Source: SZUA-547 sp963669315 (GTDB taxonomy: Bacteria > Pseudomonadota > Alphaproteobacteria > Rhodobacterales > Rhodobacteraceae). From it: DNA of 64,000 nt. Under the pieces are notes generated by a model, which saw only the letters and a program-made list of their open reading frames with translations, was not told the DNA's origin and searched no databases. Location of the stretch: NCBI GenBank assembly GCA_963669315.1, contig OY770021.1:2232001-2296000 (forward strand). The letters run 5' to 3'. Each line of letters starts with the position of its first letter. Position 1 is the stretch's first letter. Positions 26,982 through 35,575 of this stretch are shown one piece after another. The translations under genes were made by a program, and so were the position numbers.

Positions 26982-28178
26982 ATGAAATTCGTTCAGAACA
27001 CACGCTTGCTGGCGGCGACGGCTGTTTTCAGCCTTTCGCTGTCGGGCGCCGCACTTGCGGACGAGGCCTGGCGGAAGGCCGCTGGCGTCGGTGAATTCGC
27101 GCCCGAGGCGCAGGACTGGAGTGCAATCGAAGCCGCAGCGAAAGAGGAGGGACAGGTTGTCATCTACTCTGTTTCTTCGCGGATCGCGAAGCTGGTCGAT
27201 GGCTTTCGGGACAAATACGGCATCGAGATAGTCGGCTATGATATGCCGTCCGATCTGCAGATCGAGAAATTGCGCCGCGAACACGCCGCGGGCGTGCATG
27301 CCGTTGATGTGCTCTTCAACGCCGAATCCTCGCTTCTTCTGAACGAGTCTCTACCCGATCAACTGGTCTGGAACTTTGTACCCTCGGGTCTCGGCGACGA
27401 TCTGACCGCATCGGAAACGGAACCATTGCTGGTTCAGCGCCACAGCAGCCGGGTCGTCTATTACAACACCGCGCTGAACGCCGATGGCCCGCCGGTCGAC
27501 TCGCTCTGGGACCTGACGCGCGAGGATTGGAGGGGTCGCACTTTGCTGCCGAGCCCGCTTGAGGACGGCTTGTCGGCGAATTTCATCCAGACGATCCTGC
27601 ACAATCCGGAGGAGATGGCTGCAGCCTATGAGCGCGAGTTTGGCGAGCCGGTGACCTATTCGGAGGCCGTGGTTGAGGCGGTCGAGGACAGCGCCGTCAT
27701 CGACAAGCCCAATGCTTCTATGGAGTGGCTGCACCGGTTCCTGACAAACGATCCTGTATTCCAGGGATCGACCACCAAGATCTTCAAGAATGTTGGTGAC
27801 GTGAAGCAAGACAACCCACCGCTGGGCATCACCACATTTTCGAAGATGCGCAAGAATGAGGAAGGCGTATACGCCGCTGCGCCGATATATGACCTGGACC
27901 CTGTCTTTGGCGTCACATATCCGACGGCGCTGGTCATGGCGGATATGGCACCGCATCCGAACGCCGCCAAGCTGCTGATCAAGTATATGATGGAGGAGGA
28001 CGGATTTGCGCCCTGGAATGAGCCGGGCGATTACGCCGCGCGATCCAGCCTCGAAGAAAATCAACTGAAGGAATTCGGTTTGCCGGCCTTCGAAGAACTG
28101 AAGCTCTGGGCGATAGACCCCACTGAAATCTACCACAGCAAATACGGCTTCCTTGCGCTCTATCTCGCGCTGAGCTGA
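26982..28178 (+). CDS. periplasmic binding protein of the AfuA/FbpA/PhnS class
   Basis: A 398-residue protein with a signal peptide (residues 1-26, ending SLSGAALA) and a type II periplasmic-binding fold (EGQVVIYSVSSRIAKLVDGF, SRVVYYNTAL). A GAGGAGG ribosome site precedes ATG 26982. Related proteins bind Fe3+, thiamine, 2-aminoethylphosphonate or hexose phosphates; ligand residues cannot be assigned by eye. The iron-binding Tyr pair of FbpA is not obvious. Together with an RpiR regulator and a HAD phosphatase, a phosphorylated organic substrate is more likely than iron (inference). Confidence 0.8.
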   Translation: MKFVQNTRLLAATAVFSLSLSGAALADEAWRKAAGVGEFAPEAQDWSAIEAAAKEEGQVVIYSVSSRIAKLVDGFRDKYGIEIVGYDMPSDLQIEKLRREHAAGVHAVDVLFNAESSLLLNESLPDQLVWNFVPSGLGDDLTASETEPLLVQRHSSRVVYYNTALNADGPPVDSLWDLTREDWRGRTLLPSPLEDGLSANFIQTILHNPEEMAAAYEREFGEPVTYSEAVVEAVEDSAVIDKPNASMEWLHRFLTNDPVFQGSTTKIFKNVGDVKQDNPPLGITTFSKMRKNEEGVYAAAPIYDLDPVFGVTYPTALVMADMAPHPNAAKLLIKYMMEEDGFAPWNEPGDYAARSSLEENQLKEFGLPAFEELKLWAIDPTEIYHSKYGFLALYLALS

Positions 28179-28186
28179 GTGGAGAG

Positions 28187-28215
28187 CCGTCCCATCCCGT
28201 CATGGGGTGGGACGG
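28187..28215 (+). terminator. strong intercistronic hairpin
   Basis: Twelve-base arms CCGTCCCATCCC and GGGGTGGGACGG around a 5-base loop, directly after the binding-protein stop. There is no T-run, so it may protect the upstream mRNA 3' end or attenuate the HAD gene rather than terminate fully. Confidence 0.6.
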
Positions 28216-28266
28216 ATATCAGCAACCGGTTGCAATCACGCGGCAATTCTTTTGAAGGAGTTAGCC

Positions 28267-28989
28267 TTGACGATTTCCACGATATTATTTGACGCTGGCG
28301 ATGTATTATACAGCAAGCCACGACGTAAGGCCGTTATCGCTGATTTCCTTGCCGATCGGGGATGTCAAATTCCCGCATCAAAAGACAAGCTCGAACGAGA
28401 GATGCGTCTGGCGGCTCATGGCGGTCGGATCAGTGTCGATACTTTTTTTGGTTGGCTGCTCGCTCGCTACGGCGTCGAGAATCCGCAGGACCTCGCAGAT
28501 GGCGTCGCCCTTCTCAAGAACCTGCAAAGCGACGTGCAGTTCTTTGAAGGCGTCGCCGAAACCCTGCATGAGTTGAAGCGGCGCGGGCTTAAGCTCGGGA
28601 TCGTCACCAACACATTCAATCCGCCTGAAGAGAAGAACCAGTGGTTCAAGACGATTGGCATTGACGGGATTTGGGACAGCTATGCGGATTCCTGCATTTT
28701 GAAAGCCGTCAAGCCGGAGCCTGAAATCTATTTAGCCGCCCTTGAACCGTTGGGCGTCGCGCCGCAGAACGCGATGTTCGTCGGTCATGCGCAATATGAG
28801 CTGGATGGCGCCAAGGCGCTTGGAATGACCACTGTGAGGTTCAATGCTGATGCTGATTGTTTCAACGCCGACCACACCGCAATCAAGTTTTCTGACTTGC
28901 TGAGTTTAGCGCCGATCACTGAGGCCTCACCTGCATTGGTTGGGACCAGGTTCCGTCCTTGCGCTCCGATTTGTCGAAGACCGGGATGA
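28267..28989 (+). CDS. HAD-superfamily hydrolase, C-terminus replaced by IS sequence
   Basis: The product begins with TTG 28267, six bases after AAGGAG at 28255-28260. HAD motifs are present: I, ILFDAGDVLY (nucleophile Asp; the second Asp of DxD is Gly-shifted to DAGD); II, GIVTNT; III, Lys in AVKPEPEIY; IV, FVGHAQYELDGAKALGM. Likely a sugar-phosphate phosphatase of the 2-haloacid dehalogenase-like group. The last roughly 25 residues (TEASPALVGTRFRPCAP onward) come from the adjacent IS1182-type element; the true gene reached about 28915 and may still function. It closes the RpiR-ABC operon and could dephosphorylate the imported substrate. Confidence 0.7.
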   Translation: MTISTILFDAGDVLYSKPRRKAVIADFLADRGCQIPASKDKLEREMRLAAHGGRISVDTFFGWLLARYGVENPQDLADGVALLKNLQSDVQFFEGVAETLHELKRRGLKLGIVTNTFNPPEEKNQWFKTIGIDGIWDSYADSCILKAVKPEPEIYLAALEPLGVAPQNAMFVGHAQYELDGAKALGMTTVRFNADADCFNADHTAIKFSDLLSLAPITEASPALVGTRFRPCAPICRRPG

Positions 28990-29872
28990 ACGGGAGGATC
29001 TGCCGCTTTATTGTCAGCCAGACGAGGTTGTCGGACGAGCCGTATGCGGTGTCGGCCGCCAACCAATCCGGCTTCAGGCCGAAACGGGCTTGGGTGCGAT
29101 CAATCATCTTGCGCATTGTGCCCACCTCGGCGGACTTGTTCGAGCGACTGGCGTCCACATCAACGATGACGCCGTGATCCGTGTCGATCAGGTAGTTGTC
29201 TGAATAAGCAAAGAATGCAGGCCCTTTGCGGGCCGCCGTCCATTGGCTGGCGGGATCCGCATGCGCCGTGAACTTGGGCTTGGCGGCGGTGGCCGCGCCA
29301 AAGGCTTCGTCGTCCAGGGTGTCGAGATATTCGCGAACCGCCCGAGGCGCTTGGTCCGGGTCGATCTCTCTGGCCTTCCAATCCTCCGGGTTGCTTGAGT
29401 TCTGCTTTTGGACGTCCGCAACGATCAGGCTGGCGTCCACTGCAAAGCCCTGTCCGCTGACGAGGCCCTCCTCCATGCATCGCGCAACAGTCGTCTCGAA
29501 TACGTGACGCAACAGGTCGCTCTCGCGGAAGCGGCCATGGCGGTTCTTGGAGAAGGTGGAATGATCCGGAATCCGGTCGGTCAGATCAAGGCGGCAGAAC
29601 CAGCGATAGGCCAGGTTCAGATGGACCTCTTCGCAAAGCCGCCGCTCAGACCTGATCCCAAAGCAATAGCCCACCAGCAGCATCCGGATCAGCAATTCCG
29701 GATCAACCGACGGACGTCCCGTGTGGCTGTAAAAGTCCGCCAGATGCGGGCGGATGCCGCTCAGATCAACAAACTGATCAATCGACCGCAGCAGGTGATC
29801 CTGCGGGACGTGATCCTCCAACGAGAACTCATAGAACAACGCTGACTGCGCTTCCTGTTTCGGTCCCATCAT
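28916..29872 (-). pseudogene. IS1182-family transposase, C-terminally truncated
   Basis: From ATG 29872 (MMGPKQEAQSALFYEFSLED) about 318 residues follow the IS1182 pattern: RPSVDPELLIRMLLVGYCFG, the first catalytic Asp region GQGFAVDASLIVAD and the second ADTAYGSSDNL. The frame ends at VFDKSERKDGTWSQPM, before the zinc-binding and final Glu part of the DDE domain. It is therefore probably inactive. A longer upstream frame exists but adds nothing homologous. Confidence 0.75.
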
Positions 29873-29947
29873 CGCGATCCGCCTCCATCTATATCGGAAG
29901 TGAATCAGCCAGTCGGCCACCGAGCAAGAGCGACTTTTTCAACGGAA
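28916..29947 (-). mobile_element. IS1182-type element, truncated
   Basis: The transposase reading frame and a possible left end (TTCCGTTGAAAAAGTCG, reverse strand, ending at about 29947) are present. The transposase lacks its C-terminal third and the second terminus is not seen, so this copy is incomplete. It inserted at the end of the HAD gene. Confidence 0.65.
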
Positions 29948-30030
29948 TCGGCTCGGAGCAGTCGTTGACGACCCCTTTTGCCGATGGCCGGTCTCGGGTT
30001 GGCGAACGGCTGCTGCCGTCCGCCGTGCTG

Positions 30031-30663
30031 TCAGATTTCGATCTTTTCAGCGATGCTCAGCGCATCCTCAAGTTCAACGCCGAGATACCGGACCGTGCTG
30101 TCCACCTTGGTATGGCCGAGCAAGAGCTGAACCGCACGCAGATTGCCGGTCTTTCGGTAAATCAACGCGGCCTTGGTGCGTCGCAGGGAATGTGTTCCAT
30201 ACCCGCTCGGATCAAGTCCAATGGTCGACACCCATTCGCGGACGAGCCGAGCGTATTGTCGCGTCGACAGGTGCGGCGAAGCATGTAACCTGCTTGGAAA
30301 CAGAAACTCGCACCCACGCATCGCGGGCGAATTGACCCAAGCCAGGGCGGACTTTCGCGTGTTCTCCGACACTTCGAACTGAACAGGGCGCCCTGTCTTT
30401 CTCTGTGTGACCGAAACCCTTTCGCGAGCCGAGCCGCCGACAATGAGGTTGGCCACCTTCAGACGGACGAGGTCGCAACCGCGCAGTTTGCTGTCGATGG
30501 CGAGGTTGAACAGCGCCAAGTTTCGAAGATCACCTGCAAGCTCAAGGCGCGCTCGAATGGCCCAGACCTGTCTTGGCAGGAGCGGACGCTTCTGACCGAC
30601 GAGTCGACCTTTATTCCAAGGCGTGCGTTTTGGTCTGGGAACTGGAAGCTGGAGTCTGGACAT
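30031..30663 (-). CDS. tyrosine recombinase/integrase
   Basis: The 210-residue protein starts MSRLQLPVPRPKRTPW at ATG 30663; the open frame upstream is not homologous. It has a catalytic Arg in DSKLRGCDLVRL, His-x-x-Arg in YGTHSLRRTKAAL, GHTKVDSTVRYLGVELEDAL with the nucleophilic Tyr, and no N-terminal core-binding domain. This compact family occurs on proteobacterial plasmids and islands and is distinct from the IS91-linked recombinase. It lies next to the IS1182 copy with no partner gene, so its element is unknown. All catalytic residues look intact. Confidence 0.75.
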   Translation of the reverse strand: MSRLQLPVPRPKRTPWNKGRLVGQKRPLLPRQVWAIRARLELAGDLRNLALFNLAIDSKLRGCDLVRLKVANLIVGGSARERVSVTQRKTGRPVQFEVSENTRKSALAWVNSPAMRGCEFLFPSRLHASPHLSTRQYARLVREWVSTIGLDPSGYGTHSLRRTKAALIYRKTGNLRAVQLLLGHTKVDSTVRYLGVELEDALSIAEKIEI

Positions 30664-30908
30664 GATGTGGTCTCCATCCAGCCCTCCCATCCCAGGCGTC
30701 GACACAGCGCCGACGCCGGAAAAGTACCGATCCCAGTTGAATGACCACTTTCGGCGCGGGTGTCCCCTATCGCGACGCTGCGTTGCATCAGGCCGCAACG
30801 AGCCCAAAGAAGACCTGTCAACTAGAAACACGGATGCCGGTTAGGCGTTAAAAATCGACATATGTAATCAAAGCTAGAACTATATTTCGAACGAACAAAT
30901 TCTTGCGA
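30664..30908. other. no gene seen
   Basis: Intergenic stretch between the recombinase start and the chrR stop. Only short frames without ribosome sites. AT-rich near 30848-30900. Confidence 0.4.
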
Positions 30909-31577
30909 TCAGATACCGAGAAACGGTTGCGCCAGTCGCGGAATGAGGCTGCGGAAGCGCAGCGGGGCGTCCGTGACGGCCAGACAGATGCACGCCTCAT
31001 CCGGGCCGGCGATCGGCTGATGCTCCACGGACGCATCCGCCTCCTCCACGTCGCCGCGATGGAGCCAGTCGCCGTCATCCACGAATGAGCCAGACAACAC
31101 CAGCGTCAACTCCAGCCCCCTGTGGCCGTGCTCGGGGACTTTCGCTTCAGGCGCAATATTGAGCAGAAGGGCTTTGGCACCGCCCTCTCCAGTATTGATG
31201 GGCAACTGGCTGACGCCTCCGCCCACGGCGCGCCAACGGATCTCATCCACATCGCCGCCGACATAGTCGCGCAGCGGCTGCGGCAGCACGAAAGAGCGCA
31301 CGGCCTCAGGGTCGGGATGGCGGGTCAGGGTCATTATCGGGGCCGGATCCGTCTGGTCTATCCGCTTCATCAACGCGTCCAGCATCCCATCGTCTATGGG
31401 AGCGCCGGGCAGGGTTTCGAACATGGCTCCGGCCAGCGTCTCCGTGGTCTCCAGTTCGGCCCGGCATTGCGGACACAGCGCCAGATGCGTCGCGACCAGA
31501 AGACTGGTGGCTTCATCCAGCTCACCCGTTCCATAAGCTAGGATAAGTTCATCTGACAGATGATGGGTCACAGTCAT
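30909..31577 (-). CDS. chrR: ChrR-family zinc anti-sigma factor
   Basis: The 222-residue protein has the ZAS N-terminal zinc anti-sigma domain (residues about 1-85) with His ligands in MTVTHHLSDE and VATHLALCPQC (His-x3-Cys-x2-Cys). The C-terminal cupin domain (about 105-195) has a metal centre in PEHGHRGLELTLVLSGSF. In Rhodobacter sphaeroides ChrR holds RpoE inactive and is degraded upon singlet oxygen, with the cupin domain needed for the response. The start overlaps the rpoE stop (ATGA, 31574-31577), so both are translated together. Confidence 0.9.
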   Translation of the reverse strand: MTVTHHLSDELILAYGTGELDEATSLLVATHLALCPQCRAELETTETLAGAMFETLPGAPIDDGMLDALMKRIDQTDPAPIMTLTRHPDPEAVRSFVLPQPLRDYVGGDVDEIRWRAVGGGVSQLPINTGEGGAKALLLNIAPEAKVPEHGHRGLELTLVLSGSFVDDGDWLHRGDVEEADASVEHQPIAGPDEACICLAVTDAPLRFRSLIPRLAQPFLGI

Positions 31578-32119
31578 AACAAAGCTCCCGAATGCGCTTC
31601 CAGACGGGCGCGCAAATGCCCGTAAGCCAGCCGTATTCGTGATTTCACAGTACCGATGGGGACGTCGAGCCGCCGTGCGATCGCGTCGTGCGAGATGTCT
31701 TCGAAGAATGACAGGCGCAGCACCTCACGTTGCTCCTCGCTCAACTCCGCCATCGCTTCGGAGACCAACTCGGTGCGCTCGCGCGCCGTAAACGCCTCTT
31801 CCCCATCTACTTCCTTCGCAGGCGTAAACGCCGGATCGTCCGGATCAAATTCGGGCCGCCGTTCACGGCGGAATGCGTCGATGCGTTGATTGCGGGCGAT
31901 GCGGAAGATCCAGGTCGACGCCGAGGCGCGCGCGGGATCGAACATATGCGCCTTGGACCAAACCGCGGCGAAGGTTTCCTGCACGCACTCGTCGACTTTC
32001 GATCCGCCGCCGCCGATGCCCAGAAGATAGGATTTTACGCGGGGTGCGAAGTATCGGAAAATCACGGCGAAAGCGGCGCGATCGCGCCTTTCGCCAACCG
32101 CAACCAGATATGCGGTCAT
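31574..32119 (-). CDS. rpoE: ECF sigma factor RpoE (ECF11, ChrR-regulated)
   Basis: From ATG 32119 the product has 181 residues, the usual size. Region 2 covers FAVIFRYFAPRVKSYLL to WIFRIARNQRIDAFRRE, and region 4 ends with the HTH DISHDAIARRLDVPIGTVKS. The open frame continues upstream to ATG 32311 but that part lacks sigma homology. The promoter-like site at 32355-32384 would leave a leader of about 230 bases if 32119 is the start. Cotranscribed with chrR and probably self-activating. It controls the singlet-oxygen response, most likely including the divergent lipid operon. Confidence 0.9.
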   Translation of the reverse strand: MTAYLVAVGERRDRAAFAVIFRYFAPRVKSYLLGIGGGGSKVDECVQETFAAVWSKAHMFDPARASASTWIFRIARNQRIDAFRRERRPEFDPDDPAFTPAKEVDGEEAFTARERTELVSEAMAELSEEQREVLRLSFFEDISHDAIARRLDVPIGTVKSRIRLAYGHLRARLEAHSGALL

Positions 32120-32196
32120 TTCTCCCTGCTTCGAGGGCGGCGGAACCCGATCTGACGCCTTATCCAAGCACGGCCTTCCCAAATAAGCGCTAACGC

Positions 32197-32214
32197 CCGG
32201 CGGTAAACCGCCGG
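32197..32214. repeat. perfect palindrome in the rpoE leader
   Basis: Arms CCGGCGGT and ACCGCCGG with two central A bases, located between the RpoE-like promoter and the chosen rpoE start. It could be an operator or an mRNA hairpin. Function unknown. Confidence 0.45.
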
Positions 32215-32354
32215 TAAGAGTCTTCGACTGATGTAGCACGCTGGTTGGGATTGTGTCTCCTTTCCGAGACCGAAGCATTGCAGACCGCCCCACGGGGCAT
32301 TCAGAGAGCACGCCGAATTTGAAGCGGCCGGCTTAGTTGTAGTTTCAGCTTTCC

Positions 32355-32384
32355 TCTCTACGCATCACATGTGCCACCGGATCA
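32355..32384 (-). promoter_or_regulatory. RpoE-type promoter of rpoE-chrR
   Basis: On the minus strand TGATCC (32379-32384) is followed by 18 bases and TAGAG (32356-32360). The TGATC-N18-TA arrangement agrees with the ECF11 promoter pattern as I recall it from Rhodobacter RpoE targets. It would make the sigma factor autoregulated. Confidence 0.6.
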
Positions 32385-32408
32385 CCTCGGGGTGTCGCTG
32401 CGCTTAAA

Positions 32409-32436
32409 TGATCTGACAGGCGCGAATCTGCGTACC
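32409..32436 (+). promoter_or_regulatory. RpoE-type promoter of the divergent lipid operon
   Basis: TGATCT (32409-32414), 18 bases, then TACC (32433-32436), the same spacing as the rpoE promoter on the other strand. The two sites lie 24 bases apart back to back, so one regulator would drive both operons. Confidence 0.6.
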
Positions 32437-32527
32437 AAACCTTAGAAAGCATTGGCTGATGCCAAGACGCGAACGGAATCGCGCCGAAGGAGCAGGCGGG
32501 AGCCAACAAAAGAAAAGGTGGAAAAGA

Positions 32528-32929
32528 GTGAACCACATCGCGGCGTATTTCTCAGCGCTCTTCGTATTCCTGGCCTTGGACGTGGTTTGGCTCAAAAGCG
32601 TGATCAAACCGCTGTTCGATCGTAATATTGGGGCCATGATGCTGGAGAATCCGCGCATGTCTTTGGCGGGAGCCTTCTACGCATTTTATGTCGTCGGCAT
32701 CCTTTATTTTTGCGCTTGGCCGGCCTCGAACGCGGAGTCCTGGCGCATCGCGGCCCTGAACGGCGCGATCCTCGGCCTGATCGCCTACGGCACCTATGAG
32801 GTGACCAACATGGCGACTCTGAAAAACTGGTCCTACGGCATGTTGGCGTTTGATCTGATCGGCGGGATCACATTGACGACTTTATCGGCGGTTGCTGGAT
32901 ACGGCGCCTATCGCTGGTTCGCCCAATAA
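32528..32929 (+). CDS. DUF2177-family membrane protein
   Basis: The 133-residue protein has four predicted helices (HIAAYFSALFVFLALDVVW near the start, with a conserved LDVVWL) and the GTYEVTNMATLKNW motif of DUF2177. GTG 32528 follows an AGGTGG ribosome site; the frame is open further upstream without homology. First gene of the divergent RpoE-linked operon. In Rhodobacter relatives DUF2177 occurs with these same lipid genes. Its function is not established. Confidence 0.8.
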   Translation: MNHIAAYFSALFVFLALDVVWLKSVIKPLFDRNIGAMMLENPRMSLAGAFYAFYVVGILYFCAWPASNAESWRIAALNGAILGLIAYGTYEVTNMATLKNWSYGMLAFDLIGGITLTTLSAVAGYGAYRWFAQ

Positions 32930-33048
32930 GTCGTCACCGCACTCGACCAACAAACGCCATCGCGCATATTCCGCATGTCATGTGATCCACCCCGGCGCCC
33001 CCGGCGTACAAACGTGAAGAAACGCAGTGATTTATGGGGGCGTCATCA

Positions 33049-34314
33049 ATGGAGAAACTTCGGATCGCGGTGATCGGAGGCGGTATTTCCGGTCTCGGCG
33101 CGGCGTGGCTTTTGGCTCGAAAACACCAGGTCGTTCTCTTCGAGGCTGATGAGCGTCTGGGCGGCCATGCCCGCACGGTCGAAGCGCCAAGCTCCCGAGG
33201 CCCGGTTCCCGTCGACACAGGTTTTCTTGTTTTCAATCACGTCAACTATCCGAACCTTTGCGGCTTGTTTGATCACTTAAACGTCCAGACCAAGAAGAGC
33301 GACATGTCATTCGCCGTCACCATCGATAACGGCGCCATCGAATATGGCTGCAAGACGGTCAACGCCGCTCTGGCTCAGCGCTTAAACGCGTTCCGCCCGG
33401 CGTTCTGGCGCATGATTGGCGACATCCGCCAGTTTAATCGCAATGCGCTCGCCGTCTCGGAGCGGAATCCGGAGCTGACGATCGGCGGGTTGATCGAGCA
33501 GCAGCGGCTCGGCGACTGGTTCACGCGCTACTACCTGCTGCCGATGAGCGGCGCGATCTGGTCGACGCCTCGCGAACAGATGCGCGATTTTCCGGCGCTG
33601 GCGCTGGCGCGGTTCTTTGAAAATCACGGCCTGCTTTCGATGAACGGTCAGCATCAATGGTGGACCGTCGACGGAGGCTCTCGAGAATATGTCCGCCGGA
33701 TGGCGGCGTCGATGCAGGCCGAAGTCAGGCTGAAATCGCCCGTTGAGACCGTTCATCGCGATGCGGACGGCGTTGTTTTGAAAACGGCCGGTCAGGAGCC
33801 TGACCGCTTCGATCAGGTGATCTTCGCCTGCCACTCCGATCAGGCGCTGAGCATGCTCGCCGACGCCGATCTGCCGGAACAGCGCGTGCTGGAGCGCGTT
33901 CGCTATCAGGCGAACCGGGCGATCCTGCATACGGATCCCTCGCAGATGCCGAAGCGGCGCGCATGTTGGTCCAGCTGGGTCTATCAGGCCTCCAGCACGA
34001 AAACGGAGAACGCCGCCTCGGTCACCTATTGGCTGAACAGCCTGCAGGGCGTGCCGAACGACACGCCGCTTTTCGTGACGCTCAATCCGGCCGATCAGAT
34101 CCCGGATGAGCACATCCTCGACGAACATACTTGCCACCATCCGGAATTCGACCTGCATTCTTTGAGCGCACAGGCCGAGCTTCCGTCGATACAGGGTCGG
34201 CGAGGCGCGTGGTTTTGCGGTGCCTGGACCCGCAACGGGTTCCATGAGGACGGCCTGTCCAGCGCGGTCGCGGTCGCCGAGCGGTTGGGAGCAACCACCC
34301 CATGGCGATGCTGA
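33049..34314 (+). CDS. FAD-dependent amine oxidase-like oxidoreductase
   Basis: The 421-residue flavoprotein opens with a Rossmann dinucleotide motif AVIGGGISGLGAAWLL and FEADERLGGHARTVE. A C-terminal FAD motif is seen in GAWFCGAWTRNGFHEDGLSSA. This group (NAD(P)-binding/amine-oxidase, often labelled cyclopropane fatty acid related) neighbours CFA-type methyltransferases. In R. sphaeroides such a protein (RSP1091 cluster) is needed for the singlet-oxygen response. ATG 33049 has GGGGG eight bases upstream and is preferred to ATG 33034. Likely acts on membrane acyl chains (inference). The next gene overlaps its end by 13 bases. Confidence 0.8.
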   Translation: MEKLRIAVIGGGISGLGAAWLLARKHQVVLFEADERLGGHARTVEAPSSRGPVPVDTGFLVFNHVNYPNLCGLFDHLNVQTKKSDMSFAVTIDNGAIEYGCKTVNAALAQRLNAFRPAFWRMIGDIRQFNRNALAVSERNPELTIGGLIEQQRLGDWFTRYYLLPMSGAIWSTPREQMRDFPALALARFFENHGLLSMNGQHQWWTVDGGSREYVRRMAASMQAEVRLKSPVETVHRDADGVVLKTAGQEPDRFDQVIFACHSDQALSMLADADLPEQRVLERVRYQANRAILHTDPSQMPKRRACWSSWVYQASSTKTENAASVTYWLNSLQGVPNDTPLFVTLNPADQIPDEHILDEHTCHHPEFDLHSLSAQAELPSIQGRRGAWFCGAWTRNGFHEDGLSSAVAVAERLGATTPWRC

Positions 34315-35063
34315 GCCCTTCCATTCTGCGCGCGCGCGTCACCCATGCCCGGCGCACGCCAAAGAAGAACAGCTTCGCCTATGGCGTCGACTATGTGCTG
34401 TTGAACGAGGAGCAGCTCGCGGGCGGCGCGACGCCCAAGCTGTTTTCCTACGGTCGCAGGAATCTGGTGTCGCTGCATCCATCGGATCACGGCCCTTCGG
34501 ATTGCGGCCCGGATTGGGCGCGCCAGATCGCCAAAGACGCCGGCTTGGGCGAGATCGCCGAAGTCGCGCTGCTGACCCATCCGCGCTACTGGGGCTACGT
34601 CTTCAATCCGGTGAGTTTCTGGTTCCTGACGGCCCCCGACGGCGCGCTGAAAGCCGTCATTGCAGAGGTTCACAACACCTTTGGCGATCGCCACTGGTAT
34701 CTGTGCAGAAACGCGGATGGCGGCGACATCACTTCGGACGATTGGATCGAGGCGGACAAGAAGTTTCATGTCTCGCCGTTCTTCAAGATCGAAGGACGTT
34801 ATCGCTTTCGGTTCGCTCTGGAGGAGGAGCGGATCGCCCTCTGGATTCGCTATGAAGACGGGCATGGCGGGGGTCTGTCGACCGCATTGATCGGAGATCG
34901 GCACCCCTTTACCGACGCCGAGCTAATGGGCGCGCTGATCCGTCGGCCGATGGGGGCGGCGAAGACGACCACATTAATCCATTGGCAGGCCCTGAAATTG
35001 TTCCTGAAGGGTCTGCGCTATCACCAGCGCCCCAATCCTCCGCAAGAGCATCTGACGTCATGA
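34302..35063 (+). CDS. DUF1365-family protein
   Basis: A 253-residue protein matching DUF1365, with VTHARRTPKKNSFAYGVDYV near the start, LLTHPRYWGYVFNPVSFWF, then a His-containing EVHNTFGDRHWYL stretch. No signal or helix bundle is visible. Members are regularly encoded between a flavin oxidoreductase and a CFA synthase. They are thought to act in unusual fatty-acid modification, but the reaction is undefined. The start overlaps the flavoprotein gene and the stop overlaps the next ATG (ATGA), so translation is coupled. Confidence 0.8.
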   Translation: MAMLSPSILRARVTHARRTPKKNSFAYGVDYVLLNEEQLAGGATPKLFSYGRRNLVSLHPSDHGPSDCGPDWARQIAKDAGLGEIAEVALLTHPRYWGYVFNPVSFWFLTAPDGALKAVIAEVHNTFGDRHWYLCRNADGGDITSDDWIEADKKFHVSPFFKIEGRYRFRFALEEERIALWIRYEDGHGGGLSTALIGDRHPFTDAELMGALIRRPMGAAKTTTLIHWQALKLFLKGLRYHQRPNPPQEHLTS

Positions 35064-35575
35064 GGACGATCCTCACCGCCATTGTCGCCCTATTCCTTTC
35101 CGGCCCCGCTGCGGCGTCGCCCGTCGAATTGCGCGGCCTGGTCGATGCCGAGCGGCCCGCCGGTTGCAATGACTACAGTTTTCTTTTTTGGGATTTCTAC
35201 CGGGCCGAATTGTGGAGCGACTCGGCTGTGCCGCCCGGAGAGACATTCGGCCTGTCGCTCACCTATCGCAGTTCGTTCTCACGGGCGGAGCTTGTCGACA
35301 CCTCGATAGAGGAAATGGCGCGCATCTCCGGCCGCGCGGATTCTCGCTTGGCCGAGGTTCGCCGCACGCTGCTAGATAGCTTTCGCGATGTCGAACCCGG
35401 CGACCGCATCTCCACATGGCGCGTCTCGGAGGACGAACTCAGGCTGTTCGTCAATGGCGTCGAGACCGGTGTTCTGACACGCGACGTAGATTTGTTTCTG
35501 GATATATGGCTCGGCCCAAAAAGCCGCGATCAGGACGGACGCGCCGCTCTGCTCGCCGGACGGTGCGATGACTGA
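35060..35575 (+). CDS. chalcone-isomerase-like periplasmic protein
   Basis: The 171-residue product has a signal peptide (residues 1-20, ending SGPAAAS) and a chalcone-isomerase-like fold outline: RAELWSDSAVPPGETFGLSL, YRSSFSRAELVDTSIEEM, and a late DVDLFLDIWLG. Bacterial members of this family have no known flavonoid role; some bind fatty acids, which would fit the lipid operon. Starts with ATG 35060 inside the ATGA overlap. Its stop overlaps the MFS start by eight bases. Confidence 0.7.
   Translation: MRTILTAIVALFLSGPAAASPVELRGLVDAERPAGCNDYSFLFWDFYRAELWSDSAVPPGETFGLSLTYRSSFSRAELVDTSIEEMARISGRADSRLAEVRRTLLDSFRDVEPGDRISTWRVSEDELRLFVNGVETGVLTRDVDLFLDIWLGPKSRDQDGRAALLAGRCDD

Noticed and set aside
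29948..30030. Second terminus of the IS1182-type element
   Set aside because: No sequence inversely matching the TTCCGTTGAAAAAGTCG end was found near 28916, so the element is treated as truncated.
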